From: Taeniopygia guttata
Taxonomy: Eukaryota > Chordata > Aves > Passeriformes > Estrildidae
NCBI RefSeq assembly: GCF_048771995.1
Contig: NC_133032.1
Span: 22,111,501-22,175,500 of the forward strand
Length of the DNA: 64,000 bases
Reading direction: 5' to 3'
A program made the position numbers and the translations under genes. Below, in pieces: positions 12,601 to 31,522 of this stretch. The first letter of the stretch is position 1. Each line of letters starts with the position of its first letter. The notes under the pieces are model-generated. The model had not been told where the DNA came from and searched no databases. It worked only from the letters and a program-made list of their open reading frames with translations.

Positions 12601-12776
12601 CCCGCCCTCAGCGGAGCGGGGCGGCGGCGCGCGGGGGGCGCCGGGAAGGCGGCGGCGCGCGGGCTCTCGGGAGCGCGGCGGGCGCGCGGCAGGCGGGCGG
12701 CGCGCGGTCCCGCGGGGGCTCGGCCGGGGCGCGCCGCCGCACGTGGCCCGTGCCGCCATCGGCGGCAGCAGCGGCG

Positions 12777-20300
<7,524 letters not shown>

Positions 20301-20690
20301 AGGTCAACAGCCAGAAGATTTTTTTTTAAAAACAAAGATTTTTGCAGCAGTTGCTCTCTATTAGCATCTCTACACAACTTCTGAAGAAAGGAGGAGTTTG
20401 TTGCTCAGAGAGCTGTTCCTGGTTTTGTATTGGTAAGCAATATCCATATTTGTCACAGAAAAATAGCAAAGCCCAAATGGGATTCATGTGAAACAAAGTA
20501 AAGGTCATTTCCTCCCTTTTTGATGGCTCTGAATTAACATCTTTTAAATTACTATTTGTATAGCCTTTTTAATAAGAAGTAAACTGTTTGCTGATACTTA
20601 CAGAAAAACTACTCACTGACTAAATTATTTTTTGAGTTTACCTGCTTTATGTTGGGGAAAAAATAAAGCTTTTATCAACAGTTCATTGGT
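20301..20690 (+). other. WDR12: WDR12 3' UTR with polyadenylation signal
   Basis: Noncoding sequence after the stop. AATAAA at 20662-20667 in an A-rich context is the first strong signal, giving a UTR of about 380 bases. Confidence 0.7.
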
Positions 20691-23600
20691 TTAGTGCGTC
20701 ATTACTGATGATAAAGACATTTCAGCTCTCCTCTCAGTCTGGCTGTTGGCAGTTCTTATGATCTGGTCCTTAATTAAGAACCCAGGCTTCTTTCTAGGAT
20801 GAGTACTTGGTATGTGTGCAGTATAAATAGCATGATATACAGGAACTTGACAGATTTTCTGGCAGATGAAATATGCCATATTTTAGTAGCTCATAAATTA
20901 GGGTTGTAGATTATAGGAATGCCAGCCTTGCACCACAGTACTTGTGCTGCAGTACCACTAATGTGGTGTCCTGGACCTAAAGATGTGTATAAACAATGGT
21001 GGATCACACAGAGAAGGCAGAAGTAGAAGTAATTTGTTCTTAAAAAGAACAGATACAAAAAGTTGCAATAGCTTTTAGGTTGATAGAGGATAAGCACTAT
21101 TCAAACACGCTCAATTTCTCTGCTGGTTGTTTTGCTTTGAGTTCAGCATTCAAATGAAAAAGCTGTGCTGCAGCTTGTTAGATTACAGACATGTGATGTT
21201 CAACCAGCACACTGTTAAACTGTGTGGAGACCACACGTGAATATCCCCACCTGTGTCTTGGCTTTCAGTGTAACAGCTGTACAATAACAAGTCAAATGCT
21301 TAAATTAATGATTTTTCTTTGAAGAGTGGGAACTCTGACCTCCAGGTTTATAATATAGACATATATACATATATCATTATATATAGACTATATATACTAC
21401 ATGTATAGTTCTGAGAAAGGAGTGCTAAGACATATCAAAGAGTAAAACTGGTGAAAATGGCAAAGGACGGGAAGAATCTCTGATCCCTTTGCTTTGCAAG
21501 TGAAGTACTGCAACTAACAACTTCTATGCCTATGTCTAAAGACTCATGAAAGCAAGGCAAGTAAGCTTAATATGGTTTTCTTGCCTTCCCAGAAAATTCA
21601 CAAAACACTTTTTAAAAAAGCTCATATTACCTGAAGTGTCAGTTATCTTAGACTAATATTTAGACTCAAGCGAACCCAGTGGCATTAGCTGTTTTAGTTT
21701 CAGCGAATCCATCACATCTACTATCACCTGTAAAAAAATACACAGAATGTATCTAAAAAAGTAGGTTTTGATAGACCACAGTGAAAAAGCCAGGAGCATT
21801 TTTATACCCTCCTCTGGTCTGGAAAAGTACTGTGGCAAAGGAACAGACAAAGAAGGAACTAAGTAAACCATATTAACATGAAGTGATACCAGTGTAATTA
21901 CAATGTATTTTTTAATATATCTGTATTACCACTGTCCATAAATTATCCTGAAACTAATACTTTTTACATTTGGCTGACAGTTCTTTGGATAACCTGTAAT
22001 CTTAGATAAAATGTTTTAATAAGACTTTCCTTTTGGACATGCAGTCCTTCTGTTTAAAACAATCATGTGAAATTACAAGGATCAACATGAGTTGATTTTA
22101 AAATTGCAGAAGAACTGAGTCAAAAACATGATAATCCAGAATCAAGGTGCTGATGGTGACTACTCACAAAAAAAATACTTTTTTCCTCCCCTAAAAACCG
22201 TTTCTGCATATTCGTAGTGCCCTAGCAGCATAATACAAAACAGCAAAGAATTTTTATGTTCTAATTGCCAATTTTGCTTAAACATAGTGAAGGGAATAAA
22301 GACAACAATCAGCTATTGCAAGATTGACCTACTTTTGTTTTTTTATCGATGGTAGGTGGGGGTTGGTTTATTTTTGAGAGGCTGTGCAATACACATTGTT
22401 CTGTCTTTTCATTCTGCACTGACACCTGGCATAAACTGTCCACCAGCGCACATGGGCTGCCTCTAAATACAGTTCAAACACCACCATGCACTGACACATT
22501 AAAAGCATTAGTTTGAGACAGGGTTTTTCACCTGCTTGGTCCCTGGCTTAGTGTCACATTTGCATTTTCTGTTCATGTGTTTCCTTTTTCCCAGCTTGTT
22601 CTTTCAGCTTTCTTTTTTCTTTGAGAATTTCATCTTTGCTTCTGGATGGCTGCCATCCCTTCCCTACAGCCAGCCCTGGCAGAGCACTGTTTTTTCTCTC
22701 TTGTTGGCATTTAGTTAGTTTTTTTACTCTCAGTCTTCTCCCAACTGGGAGATTGAATTAAAAAAAAGGGAAGGGGGAAGGAAACATTAAGTGTCATTCC
22801 AGTGACACACAACCTGAATGGGTGTGTGTGGATAATGTGGACATAAAGGTTTGGGCCAACAATGTAGATCTCCAGCCAGCACTGCTCTGCCTGTCCCTTT
22901 CAACCCACAGTCCAGAGCCTGGGGTCAGGTTTGTCCTTAGTGAAGATAAACTTCCTGAAGTTTTGATTGGTTTTTTTACAGGCTGATAAATTTCCAGGAT
23001 AAACAACATACTCCTCTAGATTTTAGCATGCATACCTTAGGAAACAGAACTCACTACACATGCTTAAAGTGACTTTTGCAATTTAAACAAAAGTGTTTCA
23101 CCAAGATTGGAAGGAAGCGCAAAGTTAAAAGAATACACTTCTCATGAAAATTCCTAGGATGTGAGCTTTTCTCCTGAATTTTCTGACATTTCTGCAACAG
23201 AAAGCACAAGATAGGCATATGCACAAATTCCTCAAAGGAAAAACACACTTTTGTTCCACTCCTGTGTTGATTTAAGTCTTATTAAATGTGGATCTAACTT
23301 GAAGAATTGCACAATTTTAAAAGGTTTTTTCATTACTGAATTAATGGAGGGTACAAATTATCTTCAAAATTGTGTGATGATAAACATGATTCCTAAAAAA
23401 AGCAAACAACTCCTCCAAACAAGAAGAAACAAAAGTCCCAAACGAGCAGTAGATGTGATTTAGGCTGATCTGCTTAATGACCTCTCTGAAATTTCAGCAT
23501 GTGCTCTTTTCCCTTGCTGTGGGGAAGGCAAAAGGTTTTATCAGAATAAAACTTAATGAGAACTAGGTCAACAGACTTCAGAATTCTACTCTGTATGACA

Positions 23601-24608
23601 ATGGGACTGCCAAGCTGGCCCTGACACACCTCAGTACAGGGGTAAATGCAGTTTATGGATTAACACCCTGCTTGAATTTGAGAAGCACAAGGCTACAGTG
23701 ACCTGCATAGATACTTCATTGGCTAATGACAAATTGTAGTAGCTTACATTGCAATTTATATGCCAAAAATGTCCCATCAAGTGTGAATCAACGATTTTGT
23801 TTGATGTAAGTTCATTGGCAGAGATCTCAAATTACAGGCAAAACTTGGGTTGAAATTAGTTGTCATAAAAACCAATTTAAATTGCCCTGTAAATTGCATT
23901 AAATAAGTGGCTTTTCAGCTGCCAGTGAGAAGTTGGCTAAGTCTGGTCTAGGAAAGACAGCTGCTCAGTCTGGATGAGTCTATCAAGCCATCCAAATCAA
24001 GACATTTACTGTAGGGAATGCTGAAAACATAACTCAAACCACAAAAATGTAAATTTCTGTAGCAATTTCAATATTCATACTTGAAACTTCAAAATGTTGA
24101 TTTTCCATGTCTTTGCAATCTATTGGAAAACTAGCAGCCTGTGACCAACAGGGGATCTCAGTAGAAAAACACTGTGCAGCTAAATAAACATTGAAATAAA
24201 TGCTCTGTGATTAGTACTTACACTTTCAGCCTATAATGTATAATTCAAGCAAAGAAATTTCTTAAAAGTTTGAAATTACCTTTGAATGCGAACCAGAACT
24301 CACAAAAAGCTGTATGGAGAAACACGATAGGCTAGCTATAGCAAAACATCCCAGTAATCTATATTGCTTATCCAAAAGTTCCCCCCATCACATTTCCTAC
24401 TTCTGTGGTCTATAAATTTAGAATAGGGAAGTTCTGATCTTCAGTCAGACCACAGCTGTTCTAAACTGCATGTGAAAGACAGATGAAATCCCTTGGAAGA
24501 GCCTTCAGGAAATGCTCAGTGAATTCATTCCTCTAATTTAACTCTCTCTATCCCAGTTATTGAAAACTATTTAAGTCTGTTATATACACATGCACAATTA
24601 GAAATCTC
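20691..24608. other. Intergenic sequence between WDR12 and the ICA1L relic
   Basis: AT-rich, with a TA-rich low-complexity patch at about 21,353-21,412. No exon, RNA gene or named repeat is recognised. By synteny the promoter and 5' UTR of ICA1L would have been here, but no CpG island remains. Confidence 0.6.
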
Positions 24609-24742
24609 ATGGATTTCTGCTCCCAAGACAGGTCAAAAAAATAGCTGACAAAGCACAGAAGAAATACTGGGAATTGATTCATTCACCGAAGAATGAAGAT
24701 GATTATGTGGTAACATCTGATGCAGAGCTGGATGCCAAATTA
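24609..24742 (+). pseudogene. ICA1L: ICA1L relic, first coding exon
   Basis: ATG at 24609 opens MDFCSQDRSKK then TAG at 24642-24644; human ICA1L begins MDSFGQ. A second frame (from 24,632) continues as KKIADKAQKKYWE and, after a three-codon shortening, NEDDYVVTSDAELDAKL. QKKYW and SDAELDAKL are exact matches to the human protein. A frameshift thus separates the start from the body. A GTGAGT donor follows at 24,766, and an earlier GTGATA at 24,743 marks where similarity stops. Confidence 0.85.
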
Positions 24743-24765
24743 GTGATAAACCTATGGACCATGAG

Positions 24766-27700
24766 GTGAGTCAGTATGAATTAATAGTTGAAATATGAAT
24801 ACATGAAAATGGCTCATTTTCCCAGCCAATAACAAGTACTAGTTACTTTCAACAGGGCACCCTCAGTTGCCTGTATCATTTGAAAAGCTCAAAAAATGGC
24901 ATCAAGTGTTAGAATGACATTGTTGTTCTCTGCAGCTGTTCAGTACCAGAGAGGAAGGCAATCTTTAGCTATTTTCCCCTCTCAGTGGTGTCACCACCAT
25001 ATCTGTGCACACATCCCTGCACACACATTTGGTGGAACAGCTCACCTGGTTTGAGTTTGCTTCAGTAACTGAAGTGTTACCACAGAGTCCGGCAGCCAGG
25101 CTGAGAATTCTTTGTTATGTGGACTTGCTCAGGGCTCAGGAGCATTATAACACCAAGTAAGCTACACTCTCCTTTTTAAAAATACTTGCAGCATTAAAGG
25201 CTACCAGATGACATAAATTCCTTATTGGTGTCATTCCAAGCCTTAGGCACACTGCTGATTGAGCAGTGGATGTGGACACCCAGAGCCATCTGCTCAAAAC
25301 ATGGACTGAACCAAAGTCTGAAAGGTGTGGCATGGGTGTGCATTAGTGGGAAGTGTTCATACTATGATGCTTGGGATTTACAACAAACTTGTTTTCTAAT
25401 GTTCCCTGTTAAATGCCACTAATTTGTTTTCTAATTTAAAGAACACAATTTTCCATCTCTCTCCCATTCTCTTCCTCTCAGGCTTTGCATAAGCTTTAGC
25501 CCAAGTGTGCAAAGGTTTGTGCAACTTTGCAAAAACATTTTGATCTTAAAAAAAAAAAAAATTATAGAATTTCCCTGAGATCCACTGGAGAAATCTTATC
25601 TCTCAGATCTCAGTTTCCTAGTTTGTTATTTCGGTGGATTCTGAGCATAGGATGAGGTGTTAGAATTCACTGGCAGTAGGTTTTTAATACTTAGAGTAGA
25701 AATCAAGAATACTTTTAATGTTACACAAAAGATCTTGTTTCCATGTTACATCAACATGTAAATGGTCTTCTTGATATAAGCATAGGATATGAGAGAATAA
25801 TGGATTTAACAATCAACATGTTTTGCCTTTAGGTTTAAGAGTATACAGGCAACTTCAATGGATATTCTCTGTTGCTTTTCAGAAAACAGTACTTATCTCC
25901 TGCAGCTGCAATGCTAAACAAAGTGTTTCCTAGACCTAACAGCACAAATTTAAACAGATCCTTATTTCAGCTAACCTGCTCTAATTCCAGAGCACCTCAG
26001 TTAATACAGTGAAACCTACCCAAATCAATGGCATTAATACAGATTTAGAGAGGAGCTTACATGCAGCCTACCTGCATGCAATTTACAATAATTAGATCTT
26101 GTATCTTAACGTAGCTGAAAACTGTATCAGAACCAGCCTCCAAAAAATCAAATACTCCATGTCAGTGAAGCCTTTTCTGACAGGAAACAAATAAGATTAG
26201 TCTTCATAGTAGCTAAGCTTTGGGCAGAATGGTGAGGGGGTGGAGATGATGATTTTTCTCCCCTTCTAATCCAATCTATTTAAACAGAGGAATCAAAACA
26301 ACAGCTGTTTTAGTACAGTACTGTGCCACAGAATCCAGCACAAACTCACCAAAGACGAGAAGATGAGGAGACTACAGTTGTCCTATTTCAGCTTTCCAGC
26401 CTCTAGGCTGCTGTAATTCAAAGATCAAGTCCAAATGGTCCTGTTGAAAAGCAGCCATGACTTTTGCCAGGAGAACAGTTTCCAAGCTGCGCACCATCCC
26501 ACCACACAGAGCTCTGAACCTCTGCAGTATCTATAGGTATTGTTTGCTACATGCAAACAGAGGATTATGAGACAAATCTAACCAGATCATTGAGAATAAT
26601 AACATTATACTACATACCAGAGAAGTCTGTCTTAATGAAAGAAATCTCTGTTTCTAATATTTTCTAAGCCTGCTGCAGTATACTGAAAAATATTTTTGTG
26701 CAACAACTGAAAAATATTTTCACTTTTGGGATGTCTCAATTGTAGTCTCTTATATCTTGGCTGACATATTAGAAGGTAATAATTTTGCTTAGCTAGCTCA
26801 AGTATAGCTTTTGCCATTTCCTACCATCCTTCTGTATTTATTTTCTATAATTTGTGATACAACAGTTTGTAGGGCTGCTATTTTTAAAAAGTTGGAGAGA
26901 AACAAACTTTTTTCATTTCCCTCTGCAGCAGTATCTTGCCATTTACTCTTATTTTGCTATCCACTCCCTGTTTTATAAGCAAAGTATCAAGTTTCTTATT
27001 CCTCACAGGATCAAGAAGGGAAAACCTTCCTCTTTTTAAACAGACCTTTAGGCTAACACTCCAGAATAGCAGACACTCTGGGCCCCCAATGCCATGTTCT
27101 CTTACACATTTCTAAGTCCCTTGTGACAGCAGGGCCACGGCAGCAGGCAGTATTTACCTTTGACACACCTTTTTGTCAGAGACATTTACTCTGGATGCCT
27201 GTGCTGTTAGTTTCCCCCACCCTGAGAGGAACTCCTGAGCACAGAAGAGCAGGGTGGGTTACAAGGAAGCACAGCTGATGCTCTGAGGCAGCCCTGGCTG
27301 CTGACCTCAGTCTTACACCACCAGCAGGGCCCTGGGGGAGCACTGCCTGCAGTCAGACATCTGCACACCTGTGGCTGAAGCCACCCCCCATTCCCCAGGA
27401 GGTGATCCTCCCTCCTGTCTGTGCTCATAATTACTCTGGGTTTGGATCATCAGCCTTCTGAGACTTTTGTCTTGGTTGCACTTCATAAACTGTCTACACA
27501 TAGCACTCAGAACTCGTCAGGAGTTAAGTTCCACTCTTGTTTCTGTTCTTCACGTTGCTGGGAAGCTTGATTGCTATGAGATAAAACAATACTTCTATAT
27601 TTTAAAATTTCTAGTAGTACATTCATACTGCTTATTTACATGCTTATATAATTAACAGTTGAACTGATTATGTCCACAAAATATAAATCAACCATTTCCT

Positions 27701-28977
27701 TCTAAAAAGTGTTCTTTTTTTAATGTTCTTCCATTCAAATGGCCTGTACAGATATCTACTACTGAGCAGTAATATACTGATAGAGACTTTATGGTACAAT
27801 ATACATCAAAAAGCTTCTCCTAGTTTCAGGTTTTTCTTTTCTCCTTTTTTAGTATTCTTGCTATTTAAATAAGGACTGAATATGTAACAGTAGGGATATA
27901 CAATATCTATACGTCTCTAGATATATATTTATATAGTATATAAAGTCAGGGCACATTAAAACATTTATGGTCTCCTGAGGGAGTCACTGCTTGGGATTTA
28001 CCACAGAGATAAGGTTTGAGATTTCATTAAAAAATACATTAATGCTGCATTTTCACAACTAAAAGAATAAAAAGTCCTCTGTTAAATATTCAATCTAATT
28101 ATACTTTGCAGGGTCTATTAGCAAAGCTGTGATTGTAATGAAGAAAGAATTTTATAATGCTTGCAAACTTCAATAGCACATTATACTGAAAAACAGTAAT
28201 TATGGACTAAAAAGATTTTCTCTTTCCAATTAAAAAATTAAATGCCAGCATAATATGTCATTGTTCATGTGCTAGTCTTTATTAATCATACAGTGTAAAA
28301 TGACAACTAACGTGGAAAGATTGTGGAAAAGAAATTCCCCCTCCACTGCACCTTTACGTCTTAATCCTAAAAAAAAAAAAAACGCCATCAAAACCACCTT
28401 GGGATAGTAAAATCAGATATTTTAAAAATATTAATGGGAAATGGGTTGGAAACTAGTATTTAAAGTTACATTACAACTACATAGCCTTTTAAACTGCTGT
28501 TTTCAATAAGCATTTCAAAAATGTTAATCAAAATTGTCTAAAATGCTCAATAATATACATATAAAATCATATACACAAGTGGTTTCTCATTTATTTTTAA
28601 CTTTTTGCATTTTGTGTTATTTTGGGAATTATTTAGATATATACTATAATTTACATATAAATCTACTTAGATATTACAATTTTTTATAAGCTTCTGTAAG
28701 TCACAAGAAAAAGAACAGAAAATTTACCTTATAAAATTCCTGGAAACATTACTGGGAACATCTTAAATCCCTGTGTTGAGCTAGAGACATTTTAGTAGAA
28801 ACATTATTATGTTTAATAATACAGTAAAATATTTACATTTATCTTCCTTTGTAGCATGCCTATATATCCCTTAAACATGTTTTCTTCCCAATGCCCATTG
28901 TGTCACCATTGCTCCATATGAAATCTGACATGTACAGCAGTGACTTATTTTTTATTTCATTCTTTCCCCACCCTTAG
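24766..28977. other. Former ICA1L intron region
   Basis: Mostly AT-rich sequence. A faint possible trace of another ICA1L exon lies at 24,936-24,975 (after CTCTGCAG). The exon that should encode EENELG and GKMM.ATGKAL was looked for and not found. A GC-rich patch at about 27,180-27,430 has no recognised content. Confidence 0.5.
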
Positions 28978-29148
28978 GTATCCCACATCTAACTGCAGAC
29001 GCTGTCAAAATCCGCACCTTAGCAGTTTGGAACAATGTGCTGCCACCCTCAGAGTTCTCATGATAAAAATTTTTAATAAATTGGAATTGCCACACATTTT
29101 ATTTTTCAATTTCTTTTTTTAATATCAGTATCTGAAGAAGAAAATAAG
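28978..29148 (+). pseudogene. ICA1L: ICA1L relic, BAR-domain exon (RLAL.NPLSRL region)
   Basis: After a CCACCCTTAG acceptor, CRRCQNPHLSSLEQCAATL aligns with the family's QRLALRNPLSRLxQEVATF segment, best seen at DNA level in CTTAGCAGTTTGGAACAA and GCTGCCACC. The middle is badly decayed. Near the end TATCTGAAGAAGAAAATAAG before GTAGAG resembles the LKQMEKFRK end of that exon. It lies in the right order between two clearer relics. Moderately sure for the first 90 bases, less for the rest. Confidence 0.5.
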
Positions 29149-31393
29149 GTAGAGCTCTTGTGAAAGTCTCAGGCAGAATCTGGAAAAAAAGGACACATGT
29201 CAAGGGCAAGGTTTTCAATTTTATGTTTTTAATAGTCCCCATTCATTCAGTTGAATGCACTGCTGTTAATTCATATGAAGGTATCATTGCAAGTACAGGG
29301 TGCAGAGGTGTTTGGAGAGGCACATGGCAAAAGCAGAAGCCATTTCATACATGAAGAGAAAAGCACTTTGCTAAACTCCGATGTCTGTCAAGTACAAGGC
29401 GGCAAAGATCTGGTGATAAATGGGAGCCCTGCCCCTCTCTTCCCCAGCTCAGGCCGAGTGCCTGCTCTGTGTCCTCCCCACACATCCTTCTCCTGTTCAG
29501 ACTGGGCTACACAAGCACCTCAGACCTGTGGCTAATACAAACCCACCAGAGATGCACCAAGGCCAAAGCCCAGCCCAACAGGCTGGCACGGCACAGCGCT
29601 GTGCGGTCCCGGGGCAGGGAGCTCACTGCTCCAGGGCCAGGCAGCAACAGCAACAGCTGTGGGTCACACTCCAGCTGTTCTCAGACATCTTCTTCAACAG
29701 ACTGAAGGGAAGTTCCATGCAACTGCTGGGCAGGTAGAGACACACCTTGCTATCAAAAACAGATCCTTCCCCCACTTGTCTACTGTGAGCTGGCAGGAGC
29801 AGAGGAGGCATTATTACTGGATAATGTATTGATATTCAGAATGCTGGGAATTTCAGTTTAAAGAATTGGTAAAGCTGGTTTTTGCAGTGTTTTGATGCAA
29901 AGCTCTCCACAAGCAGGCAAACAGGCTCCTGTTATTGCTGTAAATTCTGAGCTGCATTTATGGAACATGCATCTCTGGTACTTTTACACTTTGGGGCATA
30001 GAATGGTAAAATCAACTTTATGTACCACCTTCTAGCTTTAGCATTTATTATTGTTCTTGCCATGTGGTAAAACAATCCATGTGGAGGGGCAGCCTGTGTG
30101 TGAAAGCTGAAAAACATGAAGACTAAAATATTAATTTTTACTATTTTGTAGTTATAGTCAATCCATTTCTCCCACATGTCCTCAAAATATTCTGTTCACT
30201 TGTGCTCTTGCATATTTTTATATTTATACTTCTTTTATATTCATGTTGGCCTTAGTTTCACCTTCGGCAGGAGCTACCAACATTCTGCTATAAAACTACA
30301 ATATTCTATGCCCTCTGGCACAGGATAGAGAGAAACAAGGCTGTGAATGAAAGATGAATACTACAAGCTGTATTCCTGACAAGAGCAAACAAAATGGAGA
30401 ATTCCAAAACATAAACATTCACTCATCCATACAAGTACCATCTACACTGCAGGAAGTATTGGTTGCCAACAAATTCACCATGAATTTGTGGATGCAAAGA
30501 CATGTCATCAGTAGCTAAAATACATACTGAGGTATTTATTATACCTCAAGAGTGAGCTCACCAGACAAAATAGAACTAAACAAATCCCCTTCATGGCTGG
30601 AGAACAACCCCCTGTTGTTCTCTATATTTGTTTTTAAAACTGAAGAATGTGCTTATCACCATGAACAAGTCACCATAAAAGAATCCTTGCAACGACTTTC
30701 TTAATAATTTAGACAATTGCCTTTCAAAAGCTTCTCCTCCATCTTCTGTCCCTCCAGCAGTTACTCTTTTAAGTGTTTTTTCTGAGAAAACAAAAGGGTG
30801 AAGGAGAACTTCTCTTTTCTGCCTGAAACACCTCCAGGATGACAGTGTAATTACATGCAAAGTGCACAGTTCAGTGTGGAAGATGTAGCAGGGGACTCAG
30901 TAACTGAAGAGATTGTGTTGCTACGGGAACAGGGGCAAAGGGGTCTGAGTGGAGAATTTTGTACAGAACTTAGAGAATCATAAATACTGTGATTAGTGTA
31001 ATAAACTGGCCTTGCTTGCATTGCATGGGTCTGTGTCCCTCAATCCCCTCAGTCAAGATTCTGCAAAATAAAATCCAAAACTGCACATCTACTGCTAGGT
31101 TACTGTAAAAGATTACCTTCACTCCTCAGTTTTCACTTTTAGGAAGTGAAGAGGTTATAATTACTATGCAGTGTTTATAAATTTTTCTGCAATAGATGGT
31201 CAATTCTGTGCAATAGAAATTATTACATCATATAAGCACAAAAAGCCTCATAACGATAAAAATCTATAGGATTGAGACTCATTCTCAGTTGTTTTAAATT
31301 CACAGATTCTCTAATCAGGAACTATTGCAGGTAATATAATACAGTAAGAGTCAAAGACTGATCTTTTGCCTTTGCATGTTCCACCTTCCACAG
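29149..31393. other. Former ICA1L intron region
   Basis: AT-rich apart from a GC-rich patch near 29,430-29,700 that includes a 14-base palindrome (GCACAGCGCTGTGC, 29,591-29,604). No exon or named repeat is recognised. Confidence 0.5.
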
Positions 31394-31522
31394 GTTTAGA
31401 TGCAGATGGAAGGAAAGGCTACCAAATCTGAGTTTGAGAAGCTGAAGGGGTGCAGGCTGGAAGGTGAACCTGCTTTAAGGCAGTCACTGTACCTGTTGTC
31501 ACATTTCCTGTCAGTCTATCAG
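31394..31522 (+). pseudogene. ICA1L: ICA1L relic, BAR-domain exon (FDKLK...LSHxLxTYQ)
   Basis: Forty-three codons lie between intact splice sites (CTTCCACAG and CAG/GTATCT). They read V, stop, MQMEGKATKSEFEKLKG and, after a poor middle, SLYLLSHFLSVYQ, against human VQMQVR..SFDKLKMD..CNMLSHSLTTYQ. The same ends and nearly the same length as the human exon (42 codons) support homology. The stop at codon 2 replaces the Gln of VQ by a CAG to TAG change. The middle CQKVDLLGAS motif, nearly invariant in the family, is gone. Confidence 0.75.

Larger units (their letters stand above)
24609..31522 (+). pseudogene. ICA1L: ICA1L, decayed in place (unitary pseudogene)
   Basis: ICA1L is an arfaptin-homology BAR-domain protein related to ICA69; in other vertebrates it lies between WDR12 and FAM117B on the WDR12 strand. 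Exon-like fragments survive here at that place, strand and order: 24,609-24,742 (start codon to SDAELDAKL), about 28,978-29,148 (NPHLSSLEQ region) and 31,394-31,522 (EFEKLK to LLSHFLSVYQ). The first is frameshifted after the N-terminus, the third has a stop at its second codon, and codons are missing. Introns separate the pieces and splice sites flank them, so this is not a processed copy. The exon between fragments 1 and 2 and all exons after the third were not found with confidence. The functional gene could have moved elsewhere, which one window cannot exclude. Confidence 0.75.

Noticed and set aside
21353-21412. TA-rich stretch as a promoter or matrix attachment site
   Set aside because: Ordinary low-complexity sequence; no supporting motif.
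26300-26480. Possible ICA1L exon around the AGCTTTCCAGCC stretch
   Set aside because: No reading frame gives family residues and the apparent acceptor is not followed by any conserved motif.
29430-29700. GC-rich patch with overlapping open frames as a gene or CpG island
   Set aside because: Too short, few CpG, frames in conflict and no recognised protein.
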